Assembly (NCBI GenBank): GCA_900546105.1
Contig: URBP01000016.1
Location: forward strand, 1-28,273
Reading direction: 5' to 3'
DNA length: 28,273 nt
Source of the DNA: an uncultured Collinsella sp.
GTDB lineage: Bacteria; Actinomycetota; Coriobacteriia; Coriobacteriales; Coriobacteriaceae
Of this stretch, positions 6,713 to 13,510 are shown in pieces. A program made the position numbers and the translations under genes. A model generated the notes under the pieces. It searched no databases. It saw only the letters and a program-made list of their open reading frames with translations, and was not told where the DNA came from. Positions within the stretch are counted from its first letter, which is position 1; the number at the start of each line of letters is the position of its first letter.

Positions 6713-7918
6713 ATGAGCGGGCTGATTATCGATAGCGAAGCCTGTATCGGCTGCGGTCGCTGCGTTCGCGCCTGCGCCTCGGGCGGCATTGTGGTGGAGG
6801 GCGAGCGCCCCAATCGCTGTGCCCGCGTAACCGACGGCTGTATCCTGTGCGGTGGGTGCGTCGACGCCTGCCCCGTCAACGCCATCTCGATTGAGCGCGA
6901 CGAGGCCGCCGGCGCGGTAGACCTTGACGCATATCGAGACATTTGGGTCTTCGTGCAAACTGACAAGCACGATGCCGTGGCATCCGTGGCCTTCGAGCTC
7001 ATGGGCAAGGGGCGCGAGCTTGCCGATGCACGCGGCTGTCGCCTGGTGGCGCTGATCGGCATAGGTTCCGAGGGCTCGCTCGAGGACCTCGAACACCTGG
7101 TTTGCGCGGGCGCCGACGAAGTCCTGGCCTGTCGCGACGAGCGCCTGCGTCAGAACGACGCGGAGGTCTACGCTCGCTTGATCTGCGATTTGGTAGCCGA
7201 GCGCAAGCCCGAGGCCATCCTGTACGGCGCGACCGCCTTTGGTCGCGAGCTGGCGCCCGGTGTGGCCGTGCGCTTGCAGACGGGTCTTACGGCCGATTGC
7301 ACGGTGCTTTCTATGGATACGGAGACGGGTCTGCTGCAGCAGACACGCCCGGCGTTTGGCGGCAACCTGATGGCCACCATTATCTGCCCCAACCACCGTC
7401 CTCAGATGGCAACGGTGCGCCCCGGCATCTTTAAGGCGCCCGAGTTTGACTATAGCCGCTCCGGCACGATTACCCAGGTAGTGCTTGCGGATGACGTTAA
7501 GGCCCGCGTCGAGATCTCGATTCCCGCCGAGGAGTGGGGACAGCAGGCCTCAATTGCCGATGCCGAGCGTCTGGTCGTGGTGGGCCGCGGCATCGGCTCC
7601 AAGAAGAATCTGCCCCTGATGCGAAAGCTCGCCGATGCCCTGGGTGCCGAGCTTGGTTGCACGCGTCCCATTGTGGAGGCAGGCTGGTTGGAGTATCGCC
7701 ACCAAATTGGCCAGACGGGTGTATCGGTCTCGCCCAAGCTCCTCGTGAGCATCGGTGTCTCGGGCGCTATCCAGCATCTCGCCGGCATCGGTGGGGCGGA
7801 GTGCATTGTCGCCATCAATGAGGACCCGGATGCCCCCATCTTCGGTGCTGCCCAGTATAAGGTCGTCGGCGATGCCGTTGAGATCGTTGAGGAGCTGCTG
7901 GCTCAGCTTGAGCGCTAA
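6713..7918 (+). CDS. etfA: Electron transfer flavoprotein alpha subunit with N-terminal 2x[4Fe-4S] ferredoxin domain
   Basis: 401 residues from ATG 6713, which abuts the EtfB stop. Residues 1-60 are a ferredoxin-like domain with two cysteine sets, C11-x2-C14-x2-C17-x3-C21 and C43-x2-C46-x2-C49-x3-C53-P. Classical EtfA is about 310-330 residues, so the extra N-terminal module accounts for the length. The remainder has the EtfA N-domain (WVFVQTDKHDAVASVAFEL) and the FAD domain near the C-terminus (VVVGRGIGSKKN, LVSIGVSGAIQHLAGIGG, IVAINEDPDAPIFGAAQYKVVGD). Ferredoxin-fused EtfA is known from A. woodii LctC and CarE, where the clusters couple Etf to ferredoxin. With the adjacent FAD dehydrogenase this suggests ferredoxin-coupled oxidation of a 2-hydroxy acid. 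Its stop codon overlaps that of the convergent HD gene. Confidence 0.95.
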   Translation: MSGLIIDSEACIGCGRCVRACASGGIVVEGERPNRCARVTDGCILCGGCVDACPVNAISIERDEAAGAVDLDAYRDIWVFVQTDKHDAVASVAFELMGKGRELADARGCRLVALIGIGSEGSLEDLEHLVCAGADEVLACRDERLRQNDAEVYARLICDLVAERKPEAILYGATAFGRELAPGVAVRLQTGLTADCTVLSMDTETGLLQQTRPAFGGNLMATIICPNHRPQMATVRPGIFKAPEFDYSRSGTITQVVLADDVKARVEISIPAEEWGQQASIADAERLVVVGRGIGSKKNLPLMRKLADALGAELGCTRPIVEAGWLEYRHQIGQTGVSVSPKLLVSIGVSGAIQHLAGIGGAECIVAINEDPDAPIFGAAQYKVVGDAVEIVEELLAQLER

Positions 7919-8727
7919 GCGCGCGTCAGCCAGTCGCGCATCTCGTCCTTTAGGCGGCTCCAGGTTGCCTGCGTGGCGGGGTCGGTAAAGGGCCGCGTAA
8001 TGCCAAAGGGCGCATCGAGCAGGCGGTGGATATCGCCCTGTTCGCGCGCCAGCGCGCGGCTCGCTGGATAGACGAGCTCAAACATAAAGCAGATGAGTCC
8101 CACCAGGTAGTCTGCGGGCTCATCGCGCTCATCGCGTGCGACGCAGCGGTGCTCGTCAAAGGCGGTAAGCGCCGGTGCCGAGAAGTGGCTGGCGAGAAAT
8201 GCGTCCTCATCCACCTTGAGGATGGTCTCGACGGTGCTGTCGGCGATGGTGCGCATAATGTCGATCTTGTCACCATCGCGCACGATATCGCAGAAGCTCC
8301 GCGTACGCTCGTCGAGCTGCGCGGGTAGACGAAAATCGCTGCGATAGGCAATGCTCGCTCGGATGAGCTCATCTTCTGCCGGGTCATCGATAAAGTCGCG
8401 GATGCTCGTTACGGCGGGTGCATCGGCGGGATTCTCGCCAAAGAGGACCTCGATGCCCAGCGCTGCATGGCTCATGCTCTCGGCGTCCTTAAAGGTGTCC
8501 CAGCGTCGCAGCTGCTCAAAGCGGCCCATATCGTGCAGCAGGCCGCAAAGCCATGCTAGGTCAATATCTTCTGACGACCAGCCCTGCTCGCGCGCTACGG
8601 CATCGCATGCCTCGGCCACGTGGTACGTATGCTCGATTTTGAGCGCGATGCGTGGGTTAGTGGCGTCGTAGGCATCGGTGTAGCTTTTGAAGGCCGCGCG
8701 CGCCCGGTCTCGATCGATAGCTGTCAT
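7915..8727 (-). CDS. HD-domain phosphohydrolase
   Basis: 270 residues from ATG 8727, preceded by AGGAAG. The metal-binding pattern of HD hydrolases is present: KIEHTYHV (H33/H36), LLHDMGRFEQLRRWDTF (H65, D66) and a later Asp in VRDGDKIDIMR. After the HD core, the C-terminal half has a helical region with ICFMFELVYPASRA. Relatives are annotated simply as HD-domain proteins and act on nucleotides or other phosphates; the substrate here is unknown. It stands alone between two unrelated plus-strand operons. Its TAG shares bases with the TAA of etfA (CTAA at 7915-7918), so the two genes converge with no spacer for a terminator. Confidence 0.85.
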   Translation of the reverse strand: MTAIDRDRARAAFKSYTDAYDATNPRIALKIEHTYHVAEACDAVAREQGWSSEDIDLAWLCGLLHDMGRFEQLRRWDTFKDAESMSHAALGIEVLFGENPADAPAVTSIRDFIDDPAEDELIRASIAYRSDFRLPAQLDERTRSFCDIVRDGDKIDIMRTIADSTVETILKVDEDAFLASHFSAPALTAFDEHRCVARDERDEPADYLVGLICFMFELVYPASRALAREQGDIHRLLDAPFGITRPFTDPATQATWSRLKDEMRDWLTRA

Positions 8728-8853
8728 AATGACTTCCTAATAAGTTGTGTCTTTCGATCCGGTGGCAATTGTAGGTGAACTCGGTTGCTGTCGGATGATG
8801 ATTCTGCCGTGTCGCTACATGCGGCTCGGAGACCTTGTCAGGATGAGAAGCGT

Positions 8854-9546
8854 ATGGTGCTCAAAATCGTTAGAACCGTCTGGCCAGTGATGCTTACCTA
8901 TGTTGCAATAGGCGCGCCGTGCGGAATGATCATGGGGCAGACGGGAATGGAGCCCTGGATGGTCTTTGCCCTGAGCAGCACGTTTGTGACGGGCAGCGGC
9001 CAGTTTATGATCTGCAATCTTTGGCTGGCGGGTGTACCGGCACCTTCGATTATCGCGAGCGTTGCCGCCATCTCCTCGCGTTTTGCGCTTTACTCGGCAT
9101 CGATCGCGCCGCATCTGACGGGTGCCTCGAAGCGTCAGACGCTGGCTGTTGCCGCGACACTTACCGAGGAGGCATATGGCATCTCGCTTGCCAAGTTGGT
9201 TGAAGGGGAGGATTGGGGCCCGCGCGAGTCCTTTGTGCTCAACGTGATCCTCATCGCAACATGGGGCGTTTCGTGTACGATGGGCGCCATCGTCGGCGCC
9301 GTTGTCGATGTTCCCACCGCCATTGCAGCCTTTGTCTGCACTTCGCTCTTTATCTGCCTGCTCTTTTCGCAGCGGCTGTCGCGCGGCAACGTTGTCGCGG
9401 CGGTTTCGGGCGCGGTGTCCGTCGCCGTATGCAAGTTCTTGGGCCTCGCGAATATTGCCGTGCCGGCAAGCGTCGTGGCCGGCATTGCCATTGCGCTGGC
9501 GTGCGATGCTGTATTTGACGGAAGAGGTGCCCGCGATGCCCGTTAA
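8854..9546 (+). CDS. azlC: AzlC family branched-chain amino acid exporter, large subunit
   Basis: 230 residues from ATG 8854, behind AGGATGAG. An in-frame TTG at 8785 would add 23 unmatched hydrophilic residues and is rejected. The sequence is a multi-pass membrane protein with AzlC landmarks: an early PVMLTYVAIGAPCGMIMGQ helix, the FVTGSGQFMICNLWLAG segment corresponding to the family's AGSAQF motif, then AAISSRFALYSASIAPHL and the conserved LTEEAYGISLAK loop. AzlC works with the small AzlD subunit, whose gene overlaps its 3' end by 11 bases. In Bacillus the pair exports branched-chain amino acids and confers azaleucine resistance. Together with the LIV-type importer elsewhere in this window it suggests active two-way traffic of these amino acids, though substrates are inferred from family. 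Confidence 0.9.
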   Translation: MVLKIVRTVWPVMLTYVAIGAPCGMIMGQTGMEPWMVFALSSTFVTGSGQFMICNLWLAGVPAPSIIASVAAISSRFALYSASIAPHLTGASKRQTLAVAATLTEEAYGISLAKLVEGEDWGPRESFVLNVILIATWGVSCTMGAIVGAVVDVPTAIAAFVCTSLFICLLFSQRLSRGNVVAAVSGAVSVAVCKFLGLANIAVPASVVAGIAIALACDAVFDGRGARDAR

Positions 9547-9859
9547 CGAGTTCTTGGTTCTGTGGCTGTCGTCGTGGACTGCTATCGCGTTCTTTCGCAT
9601 CGCGCCGGCGTTCGCCTTGCGCGGGAGAACGCTGTCGCCCCGCGTTACCGAAGCCTTGGGTTATATTCCGCCTGCCGCCTTTGCGGCGCTGGTCGCCAAC
9701 GATTTGATAAGCCCTGGCGCTTTCGACGCCGGCCTGTGGCAGGGCTTGATTCCCTGGATTGCGGCCGCCGGCGTCGTGGCGGTGGCAATCAAGACAAAAT
9801 CGATGTTGTGGTGCTGCGTCTCGGGCATCGTGTTCTATATCGTCTTGAGTCTTATATAG
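9536..9859 (+). CDS. azlD: AzlD family small subunit of amino acid exporter
   Basis: 107 residues from ATG 9536 (MPVNEFLVLWLSSW), with AGAGGTG upstream inside the azlC coding region. It overlaps azlC by 11 bases in another frame, as is usual for azlCD. The length and four hydrophobic helices fit AzlD. The motif FFRIAPAFALRGRTLSPRVTE and the following ALGYIPPAAFAALVAN correspond to the conserved R-x-hydrophobic and PPA region of the family. The same frame stays open far upstream inside azlC, which is coincidental. It needs AzlC for export activity in characterised systems. Confidence 0.9.
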   Translation: MPVNEFLVLWLSSWTAIAFFRIAPAFALRGRTLSPRVTEALGYIPPAAFAALVANDLISPGAFDAGLWQGLIPWIAAAGVVAVAIKTKSMLWCCVSGIVFYIVLSLI

Positions 9860-9968
9860 GGGTGGCGTCGCGGGCGCTGAATCTCGTTCCATCCCAACTT
9901 GTCGGATTTTTCACCGAGCTGGTCTATTTCTTCTGGTACCATGGTCAAACTTTACTGTAGCAAAGCGT

Positions 9969-9991
9969 GACGTGGGCTTTTGTACCCCGTC
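9969..9991 (+). promoter_or_regulatory. Bulged leader hairpin before kdgT
   Basis: GACG (9969-9972), a bulged T, then GGG (9974-9976) pair with CCC (9985-9987) and CGTC (9988-9991) around an 8-base loop. The hairpin ends ten bases before the GGGGG Shine-Dalgarno of the permease gene. No promoter with good consensus boxes was found in the 150-base gap at 9860-10009. The structure may influence translation or mRNA stability; this is inference. Confidence 0.3.
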
Positions 9992-10009
9992 AGCGGAAAT
10001 GGGGGTTTC

Positions 10010-11032
10010 ATGGCACAGGAAGCAGCCGCCAACGAGCAAAAGAAATTCAAGGTCCCGCGCATCCCGGGCGACATCATGATCTATCCGATGATCATCGGTC
10101 TTTTGCTCAACACCTTCTGCCCGCAGGTTTTTGAGATTGGCGGCTTCTTTACGGCTGCCTGCCGCGGTGGGTCCAATACCATCGTCGCCGCGATCCTGCT
10201 GTTTGTGGGCGCCGGCATCAGCTTTAAGTCCACGCCGGGCGCCATCAAGACCGGCATCGTCGTGCTGATCCCCAAGCTGGTCGTCGCAGCGGCTCTCGGC
10301 CTGGGCGTGGCATATTTCTTTAACGACAACTTCCTGGGTCTGAGCTCCGTGTCTATCATCGGCGGCATCACGTTTTGCAACATGGCGCTCTATACGGGCA
10401 TCATGGGCGAGTTCGGCGATGAGTCCGAGCAGGGCGCCGTCGGTATCCTGTTCTTTACGGCCGGCCCCGCCGTCACGATGATCATCCTCGGTGTCTCGGG
10501 TCTCGCCAACATCCCCGTCGGCACTATCATCGGATCCATCCTGCCGCTTGTTATCGGCATGGTCCTGGGCAACTTGTTCCCGTTTATCAAGAACCTGCTG
10601 GTCCCCGGCGCCAATCCCGCGATCGCTGTCATCGGTTTTCAGCTCGGTGCGTCCATGAGCCTTTCGAGCTTCATCACCGGCGGCATTTCGGGCATTCTGC
10701 TGGGCCTCATCACGCTCTTTATCGTCGGCCCCATTACCTTTGCCTTCGAGCGCCTGTGTGGCGGCAACGGCAAGGCGGCCGTTGCCTGCTCCACCATTGC
10801 CGGCACGGCCATGACCACGCCGGTTGCTCTTGCTGAGGTCGCGCCGCGCTATGCCGAGCTTGCGCCCACCGCGTATGCGCAGATCGCCACCGCCGTTATC
10901 ATCACGGCGATTATGGCTCCGATTCTGACTGGCTGGGTCGACAAGAAGTTCTGCCAAGGCAAGGAGGATCTGTCGCCTGTCGGTGTCGAGGCCATAGAGG
11001 AGGCCGTCGCGACTGACATCGATGGCGAGTAG
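10010..11032 (+). CDS. kdgT: 2-keto-3-deoxygluconate permease family transporter
   Basis: 340 residues from ATG 10010, five bases after GGGGG; the upstream in-frame start at 9980 adds only a hydrophilic decapeptide and is not used. The protein aligns throughout with the KdgT family: IPGDIMIYPMIIGLLLNTFCPQ, the FVGAGISFKSTPGAIKTG loop, SIIGGITFCNMALYTGIMGEFGDE, GLANIPVGTIIGSILPLVIGMVLGN, and the late motif CSTIAGTAMTTPVALAEVAP. About ten membrane helices are expected. Family members import 2-keto-3-deoxygluconate, a product of pectin and uronate breakdown, by proton symport. No KDG kinase, aldolase or uronate gene lies in the window, so the substrate could differ. Two hairpins follow the stop. 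Confidence 0.9.
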   Translation: MAQEAAANEQKKFKVPRIPGDIMIYPMIIGLLLNTFCPQVFEIGGFFTAACRGGSNTIVAAILLFVGAGISFKSTPGAIKTGIVVLIPKLVVAAALGLGVAYFFNDNFLGLSSVSIIGGITFCNMALYTGIMGEFGDESEQGAVGILFFTAGPAVTMIILGVSGLANIPVGTIIGSILPLVIGMVLGNLFPFIKNLLVPGANPAIAVIGFQLGASMSLSSFITGGISGILLGLITLFIVGPITFAFERLCGGNGKAAVACSTIAGTAMTTPVALAEVAPRYAELAPTAYAQIATAVIITAIMAPILTGWVDKKFCQGKEDLSPVGVEAIEEAVATDIDGE

Positions 11033-11081
11033 CAATCGATACCCATCAATGATGCCGGCGTGTGCAATTCGCGCCGTATGG

Positions 11082-11121
11082 GCGCCCGAACAGAAACTGT
11101 TTTGCAGTGATGTTCGGGCGC
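11082..11121 (+). terminator. Long hairpin downstream of kdgT
   Basis: GCGCCCGAACA (11082-11092) pairs perfectly with TGTTCGGGCGC (11111-11121). The intervening bases can extend the stem through ACTG/CAGT. It is followed by TCTGCTATTAT rather than a clean U-run, so it may terminate poorly alone and act with the second hairpin just downstream. Confidence 0.55.
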
Positions 11122-11132
11122 TCTGCTATTAT

Positions 11133-11167
11133 CCCCTTTACCCCTGCGGAGTAAAGGGGTGTTTATT
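11133..11167 (+). terminator. Second hairpin downstream of kdgT
   Basis: CCCCTTTAC (11133-11141) pairs with GTAAAGGGG (11151-11159) around a 9-base loop and is followed by TGTTTATT. This is a plausible intrinsic terminator, in tandem with the preceding hairpin, separating kdgT from the diguanylate cyclase gene. Confidence 0.6.
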
Positions 11168-11222
11168 GCCCTGATTCGAATTGGGCGATTCTGACCACTT
11201 GGGTATTGAAGGGATGGCGCTA

Positions 11223-12365
11223 GTGGTTAAGGCACTCAAGATTGAGATATTCGTGCTATGCATGATTGTTCTTATCGGGCTTGCCGTGCGAAGTCGTCGC
11301 TCCTTGTTCTCGAGCACCCAGCAGCTATTGTTTAGCATGCTTGGCTACACCTCTGCCGCGTACATATTATTCGATATGATCTGGACGCTTTCGGACGGTG
11401 TGGACGGCACGTTGGGCATTGCTGCCAACTGGATTTCCAACGCGGTTTCGTTTTCGCTCTTTGCTATCGCGTGTCTCATTTGGTTTATCTATTCCGAGAC
11501 GGTGCAGGGTTCTCGCCTTTTGACCTCGCGCTATAGGGTGGTGCTTGTAGCGTTGCCTACGGCTCTGGTGGTCGTGCTGGCATTTACCAGCTACTGGACG
11601 CACGCTATGTTCTATATCGATGCACAGGGCGTATATCGTCGCGGCTTTGCTTATATGATCCAGCCCATCGTGAGCTACTGCTACGTTATATATACGTCCT
11701 TGCATGCCTTTATTCAGGCTCAAAAAGTCGAAAGCCTGCAAAAGAAGGCCATTTATCACACCCTAGCCTTTTTTGCGATTCCCGCTCTGGTGGGCGGTAC
11801 CTTCCAGGTTTTGTTTTCGGTACCGGGCCTTTGCGTCGGTATAACGCTGAGCATCCAGCTGCTCTACATCATCTGCCAGGAGCAGCTGATCTCGACCGAC
11901 CCGTTGACTGGCCTTAACAATCGCAACCGTTTTGAGACCTATATGCTGTCGCTGTTCTCGGGTATTGACCAGGCCGATGGTGTGTATCTGCTTATGATGG
12001 ACGCTGACGGCTTTAAGCAGATTAACGACCGGTATGGACATGTTGAGGGCGATCATGCCCTCCAGGTCATATCTGCTACGCTCAAAGAGGTCTGCTCGGC
12101 GTCTGGTGGCTTTATCGCACGTTATGGCGGCGACGAGTTCGTGGTGCTCCAAAAGGCGGCAGCGGACCAGGACATCATACGTCTGTGCGCGGCAATCAAC
12201 GATGAGCTCGCACGCGCCGAGGTGCCGTATCTGTTGCGGATGTCCATCGGCTATGCACGGGTCGGTGATGGTGTCGATACCTGGCAAGACTTGCTTCGCG
12301 CCGCCGACGCGGAGCTCTACCGCGTAAAGCGCGAGAAGAAGAAAGCCGGCGCCCAGATACGCTAG
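11223..12365 (+). CDS. Membrane-bound GGDEF diguanylate cyclase
   Basis: About 380 residues if GTG 11223 is used, chosen because GAAGGG (11208-11213) is nine bases upstream. ATG 11214 and TTG 11181 are in-frame alternatives. The N-terminal half contains six or so membrane helices, with no recognisable named sensor domain. The C-terminal half is a GGDEF domain with STDPLTGLNNRNRF, LLMMDADGFKQINDRYGH and the intact active site RYGGDEFVV, so cyclic-di-GMP synthesis is expected. The product-inhibition site (RxxD before GGDEF) is absent: the equivalent residues are Ala and Gly. The membrane part presumably senses an external or membrane signal. No PilZ or EAL protein lies in the window. The gene stands alone, separated from kdgT by two hairpins. 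Confidence 0.93.
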   Translation: MVKALKIEIFVLCMIVLIGLAVRSRRSLFSSTQQLLFSMLGYTSAAYILFDMIWTLSDGVDGTLGIAANWISNAVSFSLFAIACLIWFIYSETVQGSRLLTSRYRVVLVALPTALVVVLAFTSYWTHAMFYIDAQGVYRRGFAYMIQPIVSYCYVIYTSLHAFIQAQKVESLQKKAIYHTLAFFAIPALVGGTFQVLFSVPGLCVGITLSIQLLYIICQEQLISTDPLTGLNNRNRFETYMLSLFSGIDQADGVYLLMMDADGFKQINDRYGHVEGDHALQVISATLKEVCSASGGFIARYGGDEFVVLQKAAADQDIIRLCAAINDELARAEVPYLLRMSIGYARVGDGVDTWQDLLRAADAELYRVKREKKKAGAQIR

Positions 12366-12389
12366 AAAAAGAGGCGCACGCTTGCGTGC
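12366..12389 (-). terminator. Terminator downstream of the DMT exporter gene
   Basis: On the minus strand GCACGC (complement of 12384-12389) pairs with GCGTGC (complement of 12376-12381) and is followed by GCCTC and five U residues (complement of 12366-12370). It lies about 80 bases beyond the exporter stop and touches the end of the convergent diguanylate cyclase gene. The stem is short, so confidence is moderate. Confidence 0.45.
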
Positions 12390-12466
12390 ATGGCGGCCCT
12401 CGGCTCTCCGATGTACTCCATTAAACTAAAGTATGTGAATCCCCTCTGCTAAATAAGGGCAGTTCA

Positions 12467-13402
12467 CTAGGCTTTTTTAGGCCTGTTGACGATGATGATG
12501 CCGCCGCAGACCAACAGCAGGGCAACAAGTACGGTAACAGGGCTCGTGCCAGTGCCCTCGCCGAGCAGCAGCGCGCTCAACAGTACGCCAAAGACTGGAT
12601 TCATGAAGCCAAAGACCGAAACGCGGCTGACGGGGTTGACGGCGAGCAGGCGGGACCACAGCGAGTACGCGACGGCGGAAATAAGCGCCATGTAGATGAT
12701 GAGCACGATGGCGGGGACAATCGCCGTGGGGGAGAGCGCGCCACCCATCAAAAAGCCGATGGCGGTGAGGACCAGGCCGCCGACCAAGAACTGCCACCCG
12801 GCAAGCAAGACGCCGTCGTGCTTGCGCGAGAAGATGCCGATCAGGCAGGTCGAAAGAGCACCCGCGACAGTGGAGGCTAGGATAAAGCCCTCGCCATCGA
12901 GCCTGAAGCCAAAGGTGCCATCTGCGCCCGAGAGGTTGACGAGCGCGACGCCGGCAAAGCCCAGCGCACAGCCAAGCACCTTGGCCGTATTGAGCTTCTC
13001 GGTGTGAAATGCCAGGGCGGCAAAGAGGATTGCGAGGAAGTTGGCGCTGGCCTCGATGATGGAGCTCGACATGGCGCTGGCGCGCGAGAGGCCCAGATAG
13101 AAAAAGAAGTACTGCCCGATAGTCTGGAAGAGCGACAAGACAAAGATGGGCTTGATGTCGCGAGCCTGCGGAATGAGGGGGCGGCGTTGGGCCGCACTCA
13201 TCCCAACGATAACCAGGGCGCCGGCAAGCGTGAAGCGCAAGCCCGCAAAGAGCAGCTGCGAGGCGCTATCGTGCGCCGGGATACCAAAGAGTGCGTAGCC
13301 GATCTTGATGCAGGGAAAGGCCGATCCCCAGAGTGCACAGCAAACAAGACAGCCCAGGATGAGTCCGGGCAGGGTGGCGAGATACGGCTTGCGGCTTTCC
13401 AT
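12467..13402 (-). CDS. DMT superfamily (EamA) transporter, probable metabolite exporter
   Basis: 311 residues from ATG 13402 (MESRKPYLATLPG), which has AGGAAGGA six bases upstream. A further in-frame start at 13444 would place the terminator hairpin inside the gene and is rejected. Ten hydrophobic helices form two EamA repeats. Typical motifs are CALWGSAFPCIKIGY in the first helix, LLFAGLRFTLAGALV, the ALGFAGVALVNLSG end of repeat one, and LISAVAYSLWSRLLAVNPVSRVSVFGFMNPVFGVLLSALLLGE near the end. Such proteins export amino acids or other small metabolites; the substrate is not predictable here. It follows purL on the same strand, separated by a strong hairpin terminator. Confidence 0.88.
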   Translation of the reverse strand: MESRKPYLATLPGLILGCLVCCALWGSAFPCIKIGYALFGIPAHDSASQLLFAGLRFTLAGALVIVGMSAAQRRPLIPQARDIKPIFVLSLFQTIGQYFFFYLGLSRASAMSSSIIEASANFLAILFAALAFHTEKLNTAKVLGCALGFAGVALVNLSGADGTFGFRLDGEGFILASTVAGALSTCLIGIFSRKHDGVLLAGWQFLVGGLVLTAIGFLMGGALSPTAIVPAIVLIIYMALISAVAYSLWSRLLAVNPVSRVSVFGFMNPVFGVLLSALLLGEGTGTSPVTVLVALLLVCGGIIIVNRPKKA

Positions 13403-13427
13403 GATGTCCTTCCTGCATGCGCGAAGC

Positions 13428-13463
13428 AAAAAAGAACCCGCCACCGGATGTGTCGGTGGCGGG
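13428..13463 (-). terminator. Strong intrinsic terminator between purL and the DMT exporter
   Basis: On the minus strand CCCGCCACCG pairs perfectly over 10 bp with CGGTGGCGGG (plus-strand arms 13437-13446 and 13454-13463) around a 7-base loop, followed by UUC and six U residues (complement of 13428-13433). It ends purL transcription. Because only about 25 bases separate the U-run from the exporter ATG, it also lies in the exporter's own leader. Confidence 0.85.
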
Positions 13464-13480
13464 TGTTGTTACCCGAGGGG

Positions 13481-13510
13481 ATTGTACCCGATGGGAAAGG
13501 TTTAAGCGAA
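13481..13510 (-). promoter_or_regulatory. Possible promoter for the DMT exporter upstream of the terminator
   Basis: On the minus strand TACAAT (complement of 13481-13486) is a good -10 box, and TTCGCT (complement of 13505-13510, overlapping the purL stop) sits 18 bases upstream as a weak -35. If used, transcription would start just before the strong hairpin, making that hairpin a leader attenuator. No riboswitch aptamer or leader peptide was recognised. Confidence 0.3.
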
